The notes beneath the pieces are model-generated. The model saw nothing but the letters and a program-made list of their open reading frames with translations. It had not been told where the DNA came from and did not search any database. This document shows, piece after piece, positions 46,228 to 59,400 of a DNA stretch of 64,000 nt; position 1 is the first letter of the stretch; every line of letters begins with the position of its first letter. The stretch covers positions 33,435,848 through 33,499,847 of the forward strand of contig NC_079512.1 of the NCBI RefSeq assembly GCF_000801105.2, read 5' to 3'. The translations under genes were made by a program, and so were the position numbers. The stretch is from Raphanus sativus. Its lineage: Eukaryota > Streptophyta > Magnoliopsida > Brassicales > Brassicaceae.

Positions 46228-46277
46228 TCAAATTTTCTTGTTTTATTTTATTTTTAACAACTCAAATTTTCTTGTTT
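46228..46277 (-). mobile_element. 18-nt retroposon stub with 16-bp target duplication
   Basis: TCAAATTTTCTTGTTT occurs at 46228-46243 and 46262-46277. The 18 bases between read GTTGTTAAAAATAAAATA on the minus strand, an A-rich tail with a few preceding bases. Confidence 0.55.
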
Positions 46278-47087
46278 AAGTATGAAAAAAAAATGTTTTT
46301 CATACTCAGATTTTCTTATTTAAGTATGAAAAAATGTTAGATTCGGAAATAAAGAATGTACAGTATTTTAGTACTTCATGATTTGTCATAAGATCTGCAA
46401 TTGGATTGTTACTTTTTCAGAATGCAATGATAAGAATGACTTATTTTATTCCATTAATTATGTAGTTTTAGTATTTAATTTTAAATAGAATGAAATAATA
46501 ATTTTATCAATTCCAAAGTAATTAGAGAAAAAAATTATTTAAAAAATATTAATACAATTTTGAATCGGAATAAAAGGAATGAATATATTCCCTTTTAAAC
46601 CAAACCTATCCATCTCTTATCACATCCAGATTTATTCCTTGAATTGTATTTCAATGTTACCATTTACATCCGTATAGTACAGTGTTGCACCACGAGGAAT
46701 GGACCTGACACGAAAATGCGCAGGAAAAACGAGGGTGGGGCGAGGGGCATATACTAATCGTGGCTTAAAGAGGTTAAACATGCTGACGTCATTCAAATAA
46801 GCAAAAATAAGAAGAGAGAAAAAAAAAGAGGAAAAGGAAAACGAAAAGAGACAACAACCTAATAAATTTTATTTTTTTATAAAAGCTATCGTTCATCGGA
46901 AGAGACAAGGGCTCGCTCGCTCGCTCGCTAGCCTTTTTACTATTCTGTAAAATCAAAATTCCGTTTTGCCATAGCGATTCTCTCTGGTCACTGTTTTAGG
47001 TTTTCAGAAAATCGATTTTCTTCTTCGTCTGGCGTTTTCTTTTCAATCCGGAGAAAGCGCCGGAGGTTTTGGGATAAACTTTTCCAA

Positions 47088-49241
47088 ATGACACAACGGG
47101 TCTACCAAGCCTGGAAAGGAAGCAATGTAAGCCTCTCTCTTTTTTATCATCCAACGATTCGACTCTTTATTTATTTTTTTTAGTGTTTTTCTCTGATGGG
47201 TATTCTCCAAAATCGATACTTTTTTTTTTTTGCTCTGAAAATTGCTTGTGTTATTAGTTGATTTTTGCTAAGTTTATCTACGGGTAGGTGGGTTATTAGT
47301 CTTAGTAACGCAAGTCACTTTGCAAAGTCTAATCTTTTGAGTGTCATTTTGGAGAATTAGTGGTTTGTTGGGACTGCAATTTCAGCACACAATCTTATCA
47401 CTTCTACTATGGTCTTTTTGATTTGCTCTTTTTTTTTTTTTTTGCAGAAGTTCATCTTTGGTGGGAGATTGATATTTGGTCCAGATGCTAGATCAGTGCC
47501 TTTTACCGTGCTACTTATCCTAGTTCCAGTTGTTTTATTCTGTGTATTTGTAGCTAGGCATCTTCTCCATGAGTTCTCTCCCTACAATGCTGGATATGCT
47601 ATCTTGGTCGTCCCCATTCTCTTCACTATCTATGTAACTCTTCTTCTATTGGTGCTCATACATATATCTTTTATTGTTAGTTATATCATTTTGATGTCTT
47701 GTTTTACATTCGGGCTATCATCAGCATTTATTATGCATTTTAGCACAATCTTTTTAAAAGCATCAGATCTTTGTTTGATTTGTTTTAAAATATATCTGGT
47801 TTGAAAAAAAATGACTTGACTATATACATTGCGGTCATGTTACTCATGTAGCATAAGATGTTTTCGTAACTTTGGCTTAGAAGTTTTAACTTTAAACCCT
47901 GTCTCAGTGATCTTTCACTTGTTTGTGGCTTTCAATTTTTTTTAACCTTTTTGCTTTGCTGAGTCTCGTACTTGTTTTTTTATAGGTATTGATCCTCCTA
48001 TCTTTCACATCTGCAAGAGATCCTGGTATTGTTCCAAGAAACTCGCATCCACCAGAGGAAGATCTACGCTACGAGACAACAGTATCAGCAGATGGAAGAC
48101 AAACACCTAGTGTTCAAATTCCTAGGACGAAAGAAGTCATGGTTAATGGCATCACCGTCAGAGTGAAATACTGCGATACATGCATGCTTTACAGGCCTCC
48201 TCGTTGCTCTCATTGTTCCATTTGCAACAACTGTATCGAGCGCTTTGATCATCATTGCCCCTGGGTGGGCCAATGCATTGGACTGGTAAAGCTCTCATTC
48301 AAAGGCATACTAGATTATCTTATTTATCTGCTGATTGCCTAGTCTGTTCTATGCCATGTTGTCTTGTTATGTGAGTAGACTCTGACTTTGAATAATCTTA
48401 TCCTTTGGCAGAGAAACTATAGGTACTTCTTTATGTTTGTTTCTTCTGCAACTCTTCTCTGCATCTATGTATTCGCCATCTCGGCTTTATACATCAAGAT
48501 TATAATGGAACATCAACGCGGAACCGTATGGATGGCAATGAGAGAATCACCTTGGTCGGTTGCGCTGATGATATATTGCTTTATTGCCCTCTGGTTTGTT
48601 GCAGGCCTCACAGGGTTTCACTCGTACCTAATCAGTACAAACCAGGTCAGTTTCACTTGCAATCATTGCTAACATCTTCTGGTATCTTATGCAAACTATG
48701 AGTCAAACTGATAGCAGTACTGGTGCAAGTTTTGCAGACAACCTATGAGAATTTCCGGTACAGACCGAACAGCAGAACCGTGGCCTATAACCGTGGGTGT
48801 GCAAACAATTTCATGGAGGTGTTTTGCACGAAGGTTAAGCCCTCAAGGAACAACTTTAGAGCCTTCGTCGAAGAAGAACCTCCAAGAGTTATTACTCTAC
48901 CAACAGTCATCACCACCACCACCAAGGAAACAGCCGAAGCAGAGGATGAAGTTGGGAGCCGGAGACAGAAAGTGGAAGATGATTTAGACATTGGGGATGA
49001 TCTTATGAACTTATCACAGCGGTGTAATCCAGCAGAGGCCAGCAACGACCAACCTCATCAGACTTTGGACATTGACCAATCGGCTCTTGGGTTTGCTGAG
49101 AGAGCAGCGACGATAAGGACAGAAACAAGGCATGGGAGCTGGGGAAGAAGAAGTGGGAGCTGGGATATAGCAGCAGATGTAGCTAATTCTAATGTCCGGG
49201 AGAGCCAAAACTATGCAACAGCAAAGGAAGAAAGAGGATGA
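47088..49241 (+). CDS. PAT08: DHHC-type protein S-acyltransferase (PAT08-like)
   Basis: Five exons (47088-47126, 47448-47633, 47986-48285, 48412-48645, 48738-49241) give 420 residues. It is an integral membrane palmitoyltransferase that attaches fatty acyl chains to cysteines of target proteins. Two membrane helices lie in exon 2 ([32 protein letters not shown]), followed by the TTxE-like/DPG region ([11 protein letters not shown]). The cysteine-rich domain is complete: [19 protein letters not shown], then [20 protein letters not shown], with the catalytic DHHC. Two more helices are in exon 4, then the NPxx(S/T)-like TTYE motif and a long hydrophilic tail rich in basic and acidic residues. 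It corresponds to At4g24630. The first intron lies after only 13 codons. Confidence 0.94.
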
Positions 49242-50108
49242 TTGCTTTTGTAGTAGCTAATTGCTTTTGTTTTTAATTAATCCAAAACTTGGGGGAGCCT
49301 CTTTTAGGACAGAAGTGGGAAGATCTGATTTGGTTTTGGGGATTTGCCAATCAGTTCATGTAATCTTTGAGTATATTATTCCCTTTATTATCTTCCTTTC
49401 GTTTCCTTAAAAATGTATTGTGTTGTTTTGTTGATATTATGTGGGGTTATCATTATATATGCGTTGATGATACAACTCTCTACCTATAAACTGTCATGCT
49501 TTGTCTAGGTCAACCAAAATCCAGTTCTATCCGTTTCTCTTACATACAGCACGCAAATGATGTGGTTTTATATCCTCGGATGTATGATTGATTACTAAGT
49601 CTTAGTTGCATAATGTGTTAGTAAAAGAAATTCAGAACCCCAGTAAAAACTGAAAATAACCTCTGTTTTTCTATCATATGTATATATTATGCATGTCAAA
49701 TAAATATTCAGAGATATAGTGTTAATATTTCGCTAAACATATTGGATTTGATTACTACTTTTCTATGATCCTCAAGGACCTCAACACTTGTCACGACATA
49801 GCTCAATTTTCTAAACAAAGAAAGAAGATCATAGAATTTATTTGTCATTGACTAAGTTTGTACAAATTATTAACATAGGTTCTCTAAATTTAGCAGATGT
49901 TAGCAAACTTTTAGTAAAAAACTATTTGATACCAACCTTAATATAGTACTTTCTAAAATTAACCGGCGTCCCTGATCAGAAGAGCCCTAAAGTATACTTG
50001 TATATATATACCCACTTCAATCTAAAAGCAAATCAACATATTTAAAACTGAATAACAACCGGAAAAAAAAGAGGAGAAAAATAAAATAAAACTTCCGACG
50101 CATAAAAA
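49242..50108 (+). promoter_or_regulatory. 3' flank of the DHHC gene and promoter of the PMEI gene
   Basis: AT-rich intergenic DNA. A TATA-like TATATATATA at 50001-50010, about 100 bp before the PMEI start codon, is a plausible core promoter. An A-rich leader follows. No other feature. Confidence 0.55.
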
Positions 50109-51137
50109 ATGGCAACGTTCTCCGCTCTGTCCACTTTCGCCGCGGCGGCAATTACCTTGCAACTACTCCTAGTTCCAGCTTCAGCCTCTCCTCAAATGAA
50201 ATACATTGATGCTATCTGCGATCGCTCCCACGACCAAGATTACTGCGTTAAAACATTGACTACCAACCCCCCTACGGCTGCTCCCATTGGCCTGGTACTC
50301 ATCTCTAAACCACTGTCTCTTTGTTTGCGTTTTTTTTTTATTTTTTACATATAAAAGCTAATACCATATTTACTAGTCCACATGGCTGATGCTGACAAGT
50401 GGTAGGCTAGACCTGAGAATGTGTTAAAACACTTTTTCTGGGGTCTGAGCTTCATTTGAAAACATAATCATAGTTATATGAAAAATCTGTGTTAGAATTT
50501 TGGTTCATTCCGTTTATTTAGTACAGGCAATCCGACAATGTGATACATTTTTCCACACTGTAGCATCTAGTGTGTTTCTACATAAGCTGACCGGATTAGT
50601 TCGTCGCAAGCACTATAAACCAAAAAGAGAATATATCATGTTTACTTAATATGTTTCTATTGTTTCGAATGTCAACTGCATTATATGCTTTACGTGTGAA
50701 AGACCGAATGACCGTTACTATTTATACTAATAAAAATTTATTTATTATTTCTTGAAAAGAACCCACTCGCCGAGGCCGTGATGGAGCTCACCATAGCCCA
50801 CGCCGAGAAGACAGCGGCTTTCCTGGACGAGGCGGCGAAGAAAGATCCAGCGGTGCAGGCTGCGTATGCCGAGTACCACAAGGCCTATCTAGCAGTGGTG
50901 GCTGATCTCAAGAGCGCAAACCTGAAGCTCAAGCAATCCCCTGACACGGCTCACTACGACGTTAGGTCTTCGACCGACCAGATGAAGCGCGTGGAGGGAT
51001 TAGTTGCGAAAAACAATGACCAGGCTTCAACCACTCTCAAGGAAATGACCGTGCAGATGGAGAAGCTACTTGATCTTGCAGCTAGTGCCGCCGATGCTGT
51101 GGACGATGATGATGAGAACATCCACCGTCGCGAATGA
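50109..51137 (+). CDS. APPB1: PMEI-domain (pectin methylesterase inhibitor-like) secreted protein, At4g24640/APPB1-like
   Basis: Two exons (50109-50294, 50760-51137) give 187 residues. A cleavable signal peptide (about residues 1-26; hydrophobic ITLQLLLVPASAS) directs it to the secretory path. The mature part opens with KYIDAICDRSHDQDYCVK, the first two cysteines of the invertase/pectin-methylesterase-inhibitor fold and its helical hairpin. The rest is a helical bundle (EAVMELTIAHAEKTAAFLDE, MKRVEGLVAKNNDQ). It ends in an acidic DDDDEN tail. The second conserved cysteine pair of classical PMEIs is absent: exon 2 has no cysteine. Inhibition of pectin methylesterase or invertase is therefore inferred from the family only. 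The acceptor (CTTGAAAAG) is weak, but the join GL/NPLAEAV keeps the frame. Confidence 0.88.
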
Positions 51138-52271
51138 TTTTAAAGCAGTGATCCGGTTTCGTTTTTTTGTGTTCACACTACAAAATATAATAAATAAATG
51201 AATACATATACACACACACAAAATGTGGTGTGATAAACTAGTAATTAAGTTCTTAAAATATTTGCAGACTGATGTCAATTTTTGGCATATATAAAAAGTT
51301 TGCTGTATGATCTTTTTTACAAAACTAAATATAAATATATTTTTTTATTCTTTGTTTGAAACCCCAGGTGCGACAAATATTAACAAGAAATCATGTCTGG
51401 TTACAAACATATCGACTTTTGTAAACTTTACAAAAATAAACATGCTGAGTTTTTTTTTTTTTTGGTAAAATGTTAAGATAACATGCTGAGTTTTGGAGAA
51501 AAGAAAAGGAAAAAGGTCTTATAAAACACGGAATTGAAATAGAAAACTGATCGTTGGCCAAGTTAAGACTTTGGAGTTAAGAGATATGATGAATCTCGCC
51601 TAAGCCTATTGATCGGCAGTTGAAGCTCTGATGCAGCGCATCTTGCCAATCCACTGCCGTCATGTTGGAGTTAGAGCTTACATATTTGGGGTGATATTAT
51701 TATGAGCTTTACTAATTGTTGTTTAGTTATTAAGCGTGTGGTTTTGTTTAGATTAGGGTTTTCACTAGCTTTCTTATTTAAAGTTTTGCTTGTGTATGTC
51801 ACTTTTGATAAATTTATAAAATATATGGAAAGAATTATTTTTTACCTTGTTTTTGGATAGAACTAGACTCTAAACAATTTAAAAATCTATACCATTTTCT
51901 AGGCATTCTAAAAATTAATAGTTACTTGCCACTTATATAGCTTCCGCTACATTATTTATTTGATATCAAATTGAAAACTTTAATATCTTAATCAAAATTT
52001 GATTCTATGCAGATAATATTTGGAATATCTCACTGGATCAGATTCTGTTTCCATACAACCTATTTCTTGAAGGTACGCGCTATGTCATGGGTATATATCC
52101 ATTTGTTTCCACTGAAAATTTGTTTGAAGAATTCAGAGAAACTTTTAGAGATCCAATCTATGATATTTATAATGATGATGATATCGGTGTAGACTTTATC
52201 TTTGTTTGTGATATACCTAGCTTCTGTTACACCCAGTGTCCGTGCAAAGGTTTCTGGAGATCTAAGACAAA
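51138..52271. other. Intergenic left part of the AT-rich gap
   Basis: Contains the PMEI 3' UTR and a small A-tailed insertion (51439-51494). A 62-codon frame at 52087-52275 (MGIYPFVSTENLFEE...) has a somewhat gene-like composition but no recognisable similarity and no splice context. I leave it uncalled. No IPT-like coding sequence was found. Confidence 0.45.
51439..51494 (-). mobile_element. 26-nt retroposon stub with 15-bp target duplication
   Basis: AACATGCTGAGTTTT is present at 51439-51453 and 51480-51494. Between them the minus strand reads TCTTAACATTTTACC and then a run of A. Same architecture as the other A-tailed stubs. Confidence 0.6.
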
Positions 52272-55200
52272 CTAGATTTTGATCCGAAAACGCGAGTATT
52301 ATTTTTTATTTTTATAAAATATATTATTTGTTTGTAATTATTGAATAATATATTTTATAAAAGTGAAAAATAATACCCACACTTTCAACCGAATTCATCC
52401 AGATCATAACCGAATTTATCCAGATCCAGAATTTGTAGGTATATCGGTTATTTAGATATTTTTACCATAGACATTCTAGGTGTTATTTTATACATCGATA
52501 TTTATTTAGATCGAAAAAGAGTCTTTTTATACATCGATATATATCCAGATCCAGAAAGAGTTTTTTTATACATCGATATTTATTTTTTATAATTAGTGTC
52601 TTTGTATACATCGATATATATCCAGATCCAGAAAGAGTTTTTTTTTATACATCGATATTTATTTTTCATAATTAGTGTTTTATATTTTAGATGTATCATA
52701 ATATAACTAACGATATTCAAAAGACCTGAATCGAATCAGGTTATATGACTATTTTTTGTTACAAGAACCCGTTTTAGATATATTGGTTATTTAGATATTT
52801 TTAGGTTCCTATACATCAGAACCGAATTCATCCAGATCCAGAATAACCCAACTCAAAATCTAGACATAAGGTTATAACTAGATATTGACCCGCGCTTTTG
52901 CAAGCGCGGAATATTTTATGACGAAAATTTTTATTACTAATTTAATAAATATTTTGTTAATTTAAAAGAGTTTGTATATTATTCTTTTTGCATTTAAATC
53001 AATACTTTTAAATTCGACCCGAATCCGTGATTATACTGGTTAATACGGCGATCCGATTATTCGATTTTTTTTTAAATATCCATATTTTAAAAAAATCACG
53101 AAAACCCCAGACTGACCGATTAAACACATGGATGACCAAGATGGATGACCGAGATGGATGACCGGTTTATAATCTAATTTGATCTAAATTTTTATAGTAA
53201 ATAATTTGTCACCTTTTATTCCAAATTTTAAAGTTCAATGTTTTGCAATTTATGAAATTATGATATTTTTACAAAATTTTGATTGAGGAAATTGTAGATA
53301 TAAAATAAATAAGATTAGTTATAGTGTTTTTTTGAAACATGAATAGTATTATAAAGAAAAGAGTATATTGTTTGGAAACATGAATAATACTATAAAGAAA
53401 TGAATATTATGATTTAGTATAGGCCTAACTATAACTATGAAATAGAAAAATAAATTTAATTAAAAAGTTTACAAAATAAATATTAGGTTCAACACAATGT
53501 TTCAGTTTTAATAAAATATATATTAACGTCTAATAAAATTTGATTATGAAGCTGCTAAAATGCCTGCAAGAAAAAAGATTTTCGTAGTCATGATTTTGGA
53601 AACCTTCATAGAAACAATAGTTTTTTCCATGCTGGTTAGAAATAATATTTGAAGATGATATGTTTTTCATGTCTCAGATCTCATGTTATTGTAATAGGAA
53701 TTATAACTTGTATTATAATGTTTGATAAATAATGGTAATCTATAAACATCGAATGGAGCCTAAAGGGTTACGTTTTTGTATATGACAAACATATTATGTC
53801 CATTAATATCAGTGGATCTCGCAAGTATCAGCTCGTAAACTGATAGTTATGCGTTAGGGATAGAACTAAATGAGTAGGACATAATTATGAAACAGAACCA
53901 AACTAAGTTGGAAGAAAATACCTGAGAAATAAATTTCTGTTAGAAAGATCTGTTGGCAAATTATGTAATATACTAACAATGGAGTAAGATTAATAAATAG
54001 GAATTATCTAATTTTATTAGTATTGATGTTTTAAATACTGTTACATATTTTGTAGGACCATTTCAAATTTAAATAACAACTTTCTAACATAAAATATAGG
54101 ATCCTGAATTAATAGATTAGATTTGATTTTGGGAAGATCATTATTAGAATATAAATGTTTAATAATTTTAAAATACAAAATATATGAACGTATTTGTTTA
54201 AATTAGAAAATTATGAAATTATACTAACCAAACGAATGGTTTTGATTTACATATAGAGTTGTTTGTATAGGTGAATTATTTTTACCTCTAATACAATATA
54301 GTATAACTGAAAAACAAAATTACTAAGTAAATATTAAAATAATGGGATATAATATCAGAATCGTAACATATGTTGTATACATTTATGGGTGCTGCAACTA
54401 ATCATTTCGTAATGATTGAGTAATTTGGTCACAAGGGTATCAAGTATTATCAAATTCTGAAATTTTATAGATATCAGCTACCAAATATATATTACGATTT
54501 CCCATTTTTTTGTATCTCTTATAATACTATTAGAAATTAACATATCTATATATGGGTTTCTGAATTTTAATACAATATATAACTACTAAAAATATACCAA
54601 ATTAGCGAAACAACACCATACAAAAATAATTACGAAACATAGTACTACAATTGTAGTCATAACACTATACAAAAACTATAAAAGAATAAATATTATACAG
54701 AAACACTATACCAATATTTTTATACATTAATTATAAGAATGTCACGTCCAAACAATGTATTGCTAATCTAGTAGTACCCTCGGTCTAGTATTTAATTCCA
54801 AGATTGGTTTACTTATGACAAATTAATTGTTGGTTTATTTTAAGTTGTCCGGTTATATTGTAATAGTAATGTGTAATATAATCATATTGTAACTAATTTG
54901 AAATGTTCCATAAATTTAGTAACATGCTAACAAATGTGAAATAGTCCAAAAGTTAAATGACAACATTAATGGTAGATAAATTTATGACTCTATTTTAATA
55001 GAGTAGATATAATATCAATTAGTATGCTATCCATGTTTCCAATCAAAAATGTATTTTAAATTTCTGTCCTTGTTTCCAAACAAAAGCTTAAAGTACTTCT
55101 ACTTTAATAAGATAGATATTTAAGCAGGACTTTGTTTCAAAACAAAAAAAAATGATACCCGAAATGAACAACATGTACCTAAATGGAAATATAATGTTCA

Positions 55201-55703
55201 TGTCTAACTGATTTTATAAATTAATAAAAAAATCTTTATATGTGTTTGGCTAAACTAAGTGAAATAGAAATAGTTCTTTTATCAAGTAAAATAATTATAT
55301 GGAGTGAAAAATTAAGTGGCAATAAATGTAGCACATGTTATTTATTTTTATTTAAGTTATTACTTTATTCACAAAAATATATCCTTTGAACTATGTTTGG
55401 GGTACGTAATTTTCCACCGATTAAAACTAAAACAAAAATATTTTTAAAAAAAAACTAAACCAAACGTTTTAATTATATGTAAAACCTAAATATTTAACAT
55501 TTTTTATTTATAGTTGGCACAAAGTTAATATTGATTAACTAATAAATAAAATATGCATTAATTATTATGGTAATATATTAATGATGTAAATTATTATTAA
55601 GGTAATATAACTATTCAAATTTCCAAACATACTAAATTTTTATAATCATTTTATTCAAGTCTCCAAACACTCCAATTTTGCACTTGAGTTTTAATAAGAT
55701 AGA
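52272..55703 (-). mobile_element. Cluster of non-autonomous Helitron ends, minus orientation
   Basis: A clear Helitron 3' terminus is at 52878 on the minus strand: a hairpin CCGCGCTTGCAAAAGCGCGG, then GTCAATATCTAG, followed by T. A second, degenerate 3' end (CAAAATCTAG followed by T) is at 52272. Three 5'-terminus-like sequences in the same orientation lie further right, each after an A: TCTACTCTATTAAAATAG starting at 55007, TCTATCTTATTAAAGTAG at 55116, and TCTATCTTATTAAAACTC at 55703. Helitrons start with TC, end with CTRR after a hairpin, and sit between A and T, all of which fits. The shortest element would be 52878-55007 (2.1 kb). No Rep/helicase frame is present. Exact pairing of ends is uncertain. 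Confidence 0.6.
52521..52680. repeat. 77-bp tandem repeat, about two copies
   Basis: The segment starting ACATCGATATATATCCAG at 52531 recurs at 52608 (period 77). Both copies carry ATCCAGATCCAGAAAGAG and TACATCGATATTTATTTTT with few differences. It lies between the two Helitron 3' ends. ATCCAGATC-type words recur down to about 52850. Confidence 0.75.
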
Positions 55704-56289
55704 TTTTAAAATTGAGGTCTTTCAATAGAAATGTTATTACATATTTAATATACTTTTAATGAAAACAAAAGCATAACTTATAGATTTTATACTATTACCA
55801 ACAATGAAAGAAATAAAAAGAAATATAATTGTGTAAAAAAGAATAATGATTCTGAACGAAAACTAAACAACGATAATATGGTCATTAAGCGAATAGTTCA
55901 GTGAAAACATATTTAAATTGTTTAAGTTTTTATTTGTAGTCTTTCAAAAAATCTTCCCAGAAAAATTGTTTTTAAATCCAAAAGATTAAACTGATTATTT
56001 TTTATTTATTTTGGATTCATATATTTTTTCTGTTTGTAATTTATTTTCTATTTAAAATATGATTGTTTTTCATAAAAGAATGAATTCAACCAAAAAAATA
56101 AAAAAACAAGAATGAATTGAATTATTCGAACGTGGGTTAATAATAATGGATTTTGATAATCAAAATGAAAACTGTTACGATACAGTTCACTTCGTATCAT
56201 CGGGGCCTTAAACTTTTGTAAAATCGGGGTCTGAAGCAATTACCGTTTCTAAATACATGGTAACCACGGCTAGAAACGGAGAGAATTAA
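55704..56289. other. AT-rich intergenic
   Basis: No recognisable feature. Confidence 0.5.
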
Positions 56290-56488
56290 GGTGTACAAAA
56301 CCGAACAAAAGATAACTAATAAAAAAACGCCTTTAAGAAGATATAGTATCGCTTTTGGAATGTTCAAAGTCCCAGATACACTAAATATAAATTTGGTGTA
56401 CAAAACCGAACAAAAGATAACTAATAAAAAAACGCCTTTAAGAAGATATAGTATGGCTTTTGGAATGTTCAAAGTCCCAGATACACTA
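56290..56488. repeat. 105-bp tandem duplication
   Basis: A unit starting GGTGTACAAAACCGAACAAA is at 56290-56394 and repeats at 56395-56488 (94 of 105 bases, one mismatch: C to G near 56350/56455). Because 105 is a multiple of three, a minus-strand frame runs through both copies as a repeated hydrophobic 35-residue block (KAILYLLKGVFLLVIFC). I see no sign that it is expressed. Confidence 0.9.
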
Positions 56489-59400
56489 TACATATCAATT
56501 TTGAAATAATGTGATCAGTTCACTACTATACCTTGGTGAATATTCACGTTAGCGCATATTTGTTTAAAAATAATTTTGTTTTCTCTTTTAGCATCTATAT
56601 AAATTTATTTGCAAGATCCAACGGATGAACTCAATTCGTATTATTAAACTGATGCAATGAGTCATGCCTTGCGTACAACTGAGCTCAAACGGCTAAATCA
56701 AAAGAATCACTAGCTAGCTTGTGGATAAAAACATAATACGAAAATCGTTATTTTGAATCATCTTAATTTTATATTTTAGTTGGTAACAAAATTATACTTT
56801 CCCATTTCAAAAAAATACATATTTTAGATTTTTCACATATAATAAAAAAACATTAAAATTTAATCGTAGATATGTTGTTTTGTGAATAATAAATTTCTAT
56901 AACTTTTAGCCAATAAAAATCTGATAAACATCATTAAATTTTTTTAAGTTTACAATTTTCATTAAGTAATACATTGAAATAAGCAAAAAATGTATTTTTT
57001 AGAAACAATTTTTTTCTCAAGAATATAGATCTTTCTAAAACTAAAGAGTATATCCTTTACAGTAAATTGATAATCTGAAATATAAACTATTCACTAAATA
57101 CAAAATAGCAGTATTTGATCATATATAAAAATTGTGGGTTTTAGATAGCGTCCTCGTCTAGTTTTTTCTCTTTGAGAAAGTATCAAATAATTGTGAAATT
57201 GTAATCCAACCATGTGCCCATAAAGGGATCCATGAAGCTCATCTAGTTTTTCGATAAAAAATTCCTTAAAATGTTTAGGGAGAATTGGAAAAAGAAGACA
57301 CTTTTCTTGTTTGTTTGTCCAAATAAGACTTTTGAAACTTTTGGTCATTTTGGACAGTTTTTGCCCTTGTATTGTGAAAAAAATAGTAAACTAAAGTTAA
57401 AAAATATAAAAAAATATAGAAATCATTAGAAACCAAAGTATACATACTTTTCTGTTTAAATATTTTTTTTTTAAATATGGAACTATGTTTTATTTAATGT
57501 CAAAGCTAGGATAGAATACTTGTTCTAGCCATCTACGTAGTGTACAAATCGAATACAAAGTATTATACATAGGTTTACCTTGGATAGAAAATATAAACTA
57601 CTGTTTCTTCAATAATCTACCCAAGATAGATTTTGTGTCGTATTATTCTAGCTAGATATCTTCAGTCTACATACGGCTTTTTTACAAGTTCTACCCAAGA
57701 CTCAGTGAAATACCTTTTATTTTTTTCACGTCATACCTTGTTATGCCTTTTACTTTATAATAGCCTACGGCATAATGTAGTTTCCACTCTCTCTACACCT
57801 TTCTGCCTTAGGTAGGATGTCTATTCTAGCCAAATATAGTAAAAATGGAAACTTCCAAATTTCGTGGTCATATGTTTTCTAAATCTATCCTAAATATCTC
57901 TAAGTATATTCTCCCCACGATTTTCTCCTCTCTTCACACGATCTCTATCTCTCTCGTTCCTTTCTCATCTTCATCGACAAACATCTCTTCTATCAACCAA
58001 CACAAGATGGTTCTAATCTATGTAAAATCTGGTGTATGGATGTCAAAATCTGGTGTATGCTTTCATCTTACCCGAAATCGCCATCGGAATCGCCATGGGA
58101 GAAGCTTGGGTCTTTCGGCGGAGAAGATGAGGATATTAAAAGTCGATTTACCCTAATCAACTTCTCTTTTCTTTTTTTTTATTGTTTTCTCTTTTTGTTT
58201 TAATTTCTGTTAAATCGACTTCTTTTTTTTTAATTGTTTTCCCTTTTTTTTTTAACTTTCTGTTTTAACTGACCTTTGATTTATTTTTATTTTTTACCTC
58301 AGTAAAAAAGTAGAAAATCGGAAATTATATGTTAATTATATAAATCTAAGGGCAATTTGGTATTAAATGAAAAATAAATCCTACTTACCTAAACAATCTT
58401 CAACAAATCCTATTGTGACAAATCTCCAAGAAAAGTGTCTTTATTTTCCAATTTTCTCAAATGTTTATTAACTCCAAAATATTATGGAGATAAAGAACCC
58501 CAAAAGACCAAAAAAATTCCTGAAAATGTTTACCAACTCCAAAATATTATGGAGAAAAAGAACCCCAAAAGACCAAGAGTAATTAGATATGTTTATATCA
58601 AACCGTTACAGCGATTAAATGAGGTCTACCTATTAATAGGGGTTGTGTCGTGATGTGAAAGAGACAAAAGAGTGAGAGGTTTCGAAGCAAAGCTCAACAG
58701 AAAAAAGTGAACATAAAAGGAAAAAGAGAAGACGAATTAATGTTATAAGCGGTGAGTTTTGGTAAGATAGCGATTAGAATGTGACAAATGTGAATTCATG
58801 CCTCTCTCTCTCGTCATTTTCTGCATCAAGATGGATTCCATCATGTCCATCCAAAATCATTGGTTTAATTTTTAGCATATTCCTTTTGGGATTTATTTTC
58901 GAACTATGTTGCTGAACTATGTATTCATTTTAGATTTCCTTTTTATTTTAACCTAGTTACAAGAATAAAAGTACTAGAATCTAATTTAAATGTATCAAGA
59001 GATTTTATAGTTTAACTAGTTTCAGCTTTAGGGTCATTTGATCTGGTTGAAAACCTTAAATTAGTTTCATCTTTAGGGACACTTGATTTGGTTGAAAAAC
59101 TCAATTATATTCACATAATTAGATATATATAGTTTCTTGTAGAAACTTTTGGTAGATATAGAAATGAAAATTGTGTTTGGTTTACAAAGACTCAAACAGC
59201 CAAATAAAAGAGCCGTAAGACAGCAGAGGGTGAAGTTACTTGGTCTGTAACTAGCAACTTAGACTAGAAACATCTTATATTGATTGTGCGATCATTTGGT
59301 CCATTAACTATTCAGTTGCACTTGCATCATTAGTAAATTAATCAGATCTAACCATTCGAACCAAAGTTGAAGATATCACAATGCGTCCTAAACCTTCCCA

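Larger units (their letters stand above)
44913..47087. other. Divergent upstream region of PGI1 and the DHHC gene, with small retroposon remains
   Basis: 2.2 kb of mostly AT-rich DNA. The PGI1 promoter is at the left end. At the right end the DHHC-gene leader has a (GCTC)n run near 46911-46928 (GCTCGCTCGCTCGCT). In between are two tiny A-tailed insertions (45565-45616, 46228-46277) and a 158-bp one (45893-46074), listed separately. There is no gene-sized frame. Confidence 0.55.

Noticed and set aside
52087..52275. 62-codon frame rich in Asp/Phe before a Helitron 3' end
   Set aside because: Possibly a decayed gene fragment, but nothing identifies it and it runs into the degenerate Helitron end.
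57845..58156. 103-codon frame with MVLIYVKSGVWM, possible Mutator transposase N-terminus
   Set aside because: Similarity is only a faint impression; no catalytic region follows and no terminal repeats were found.
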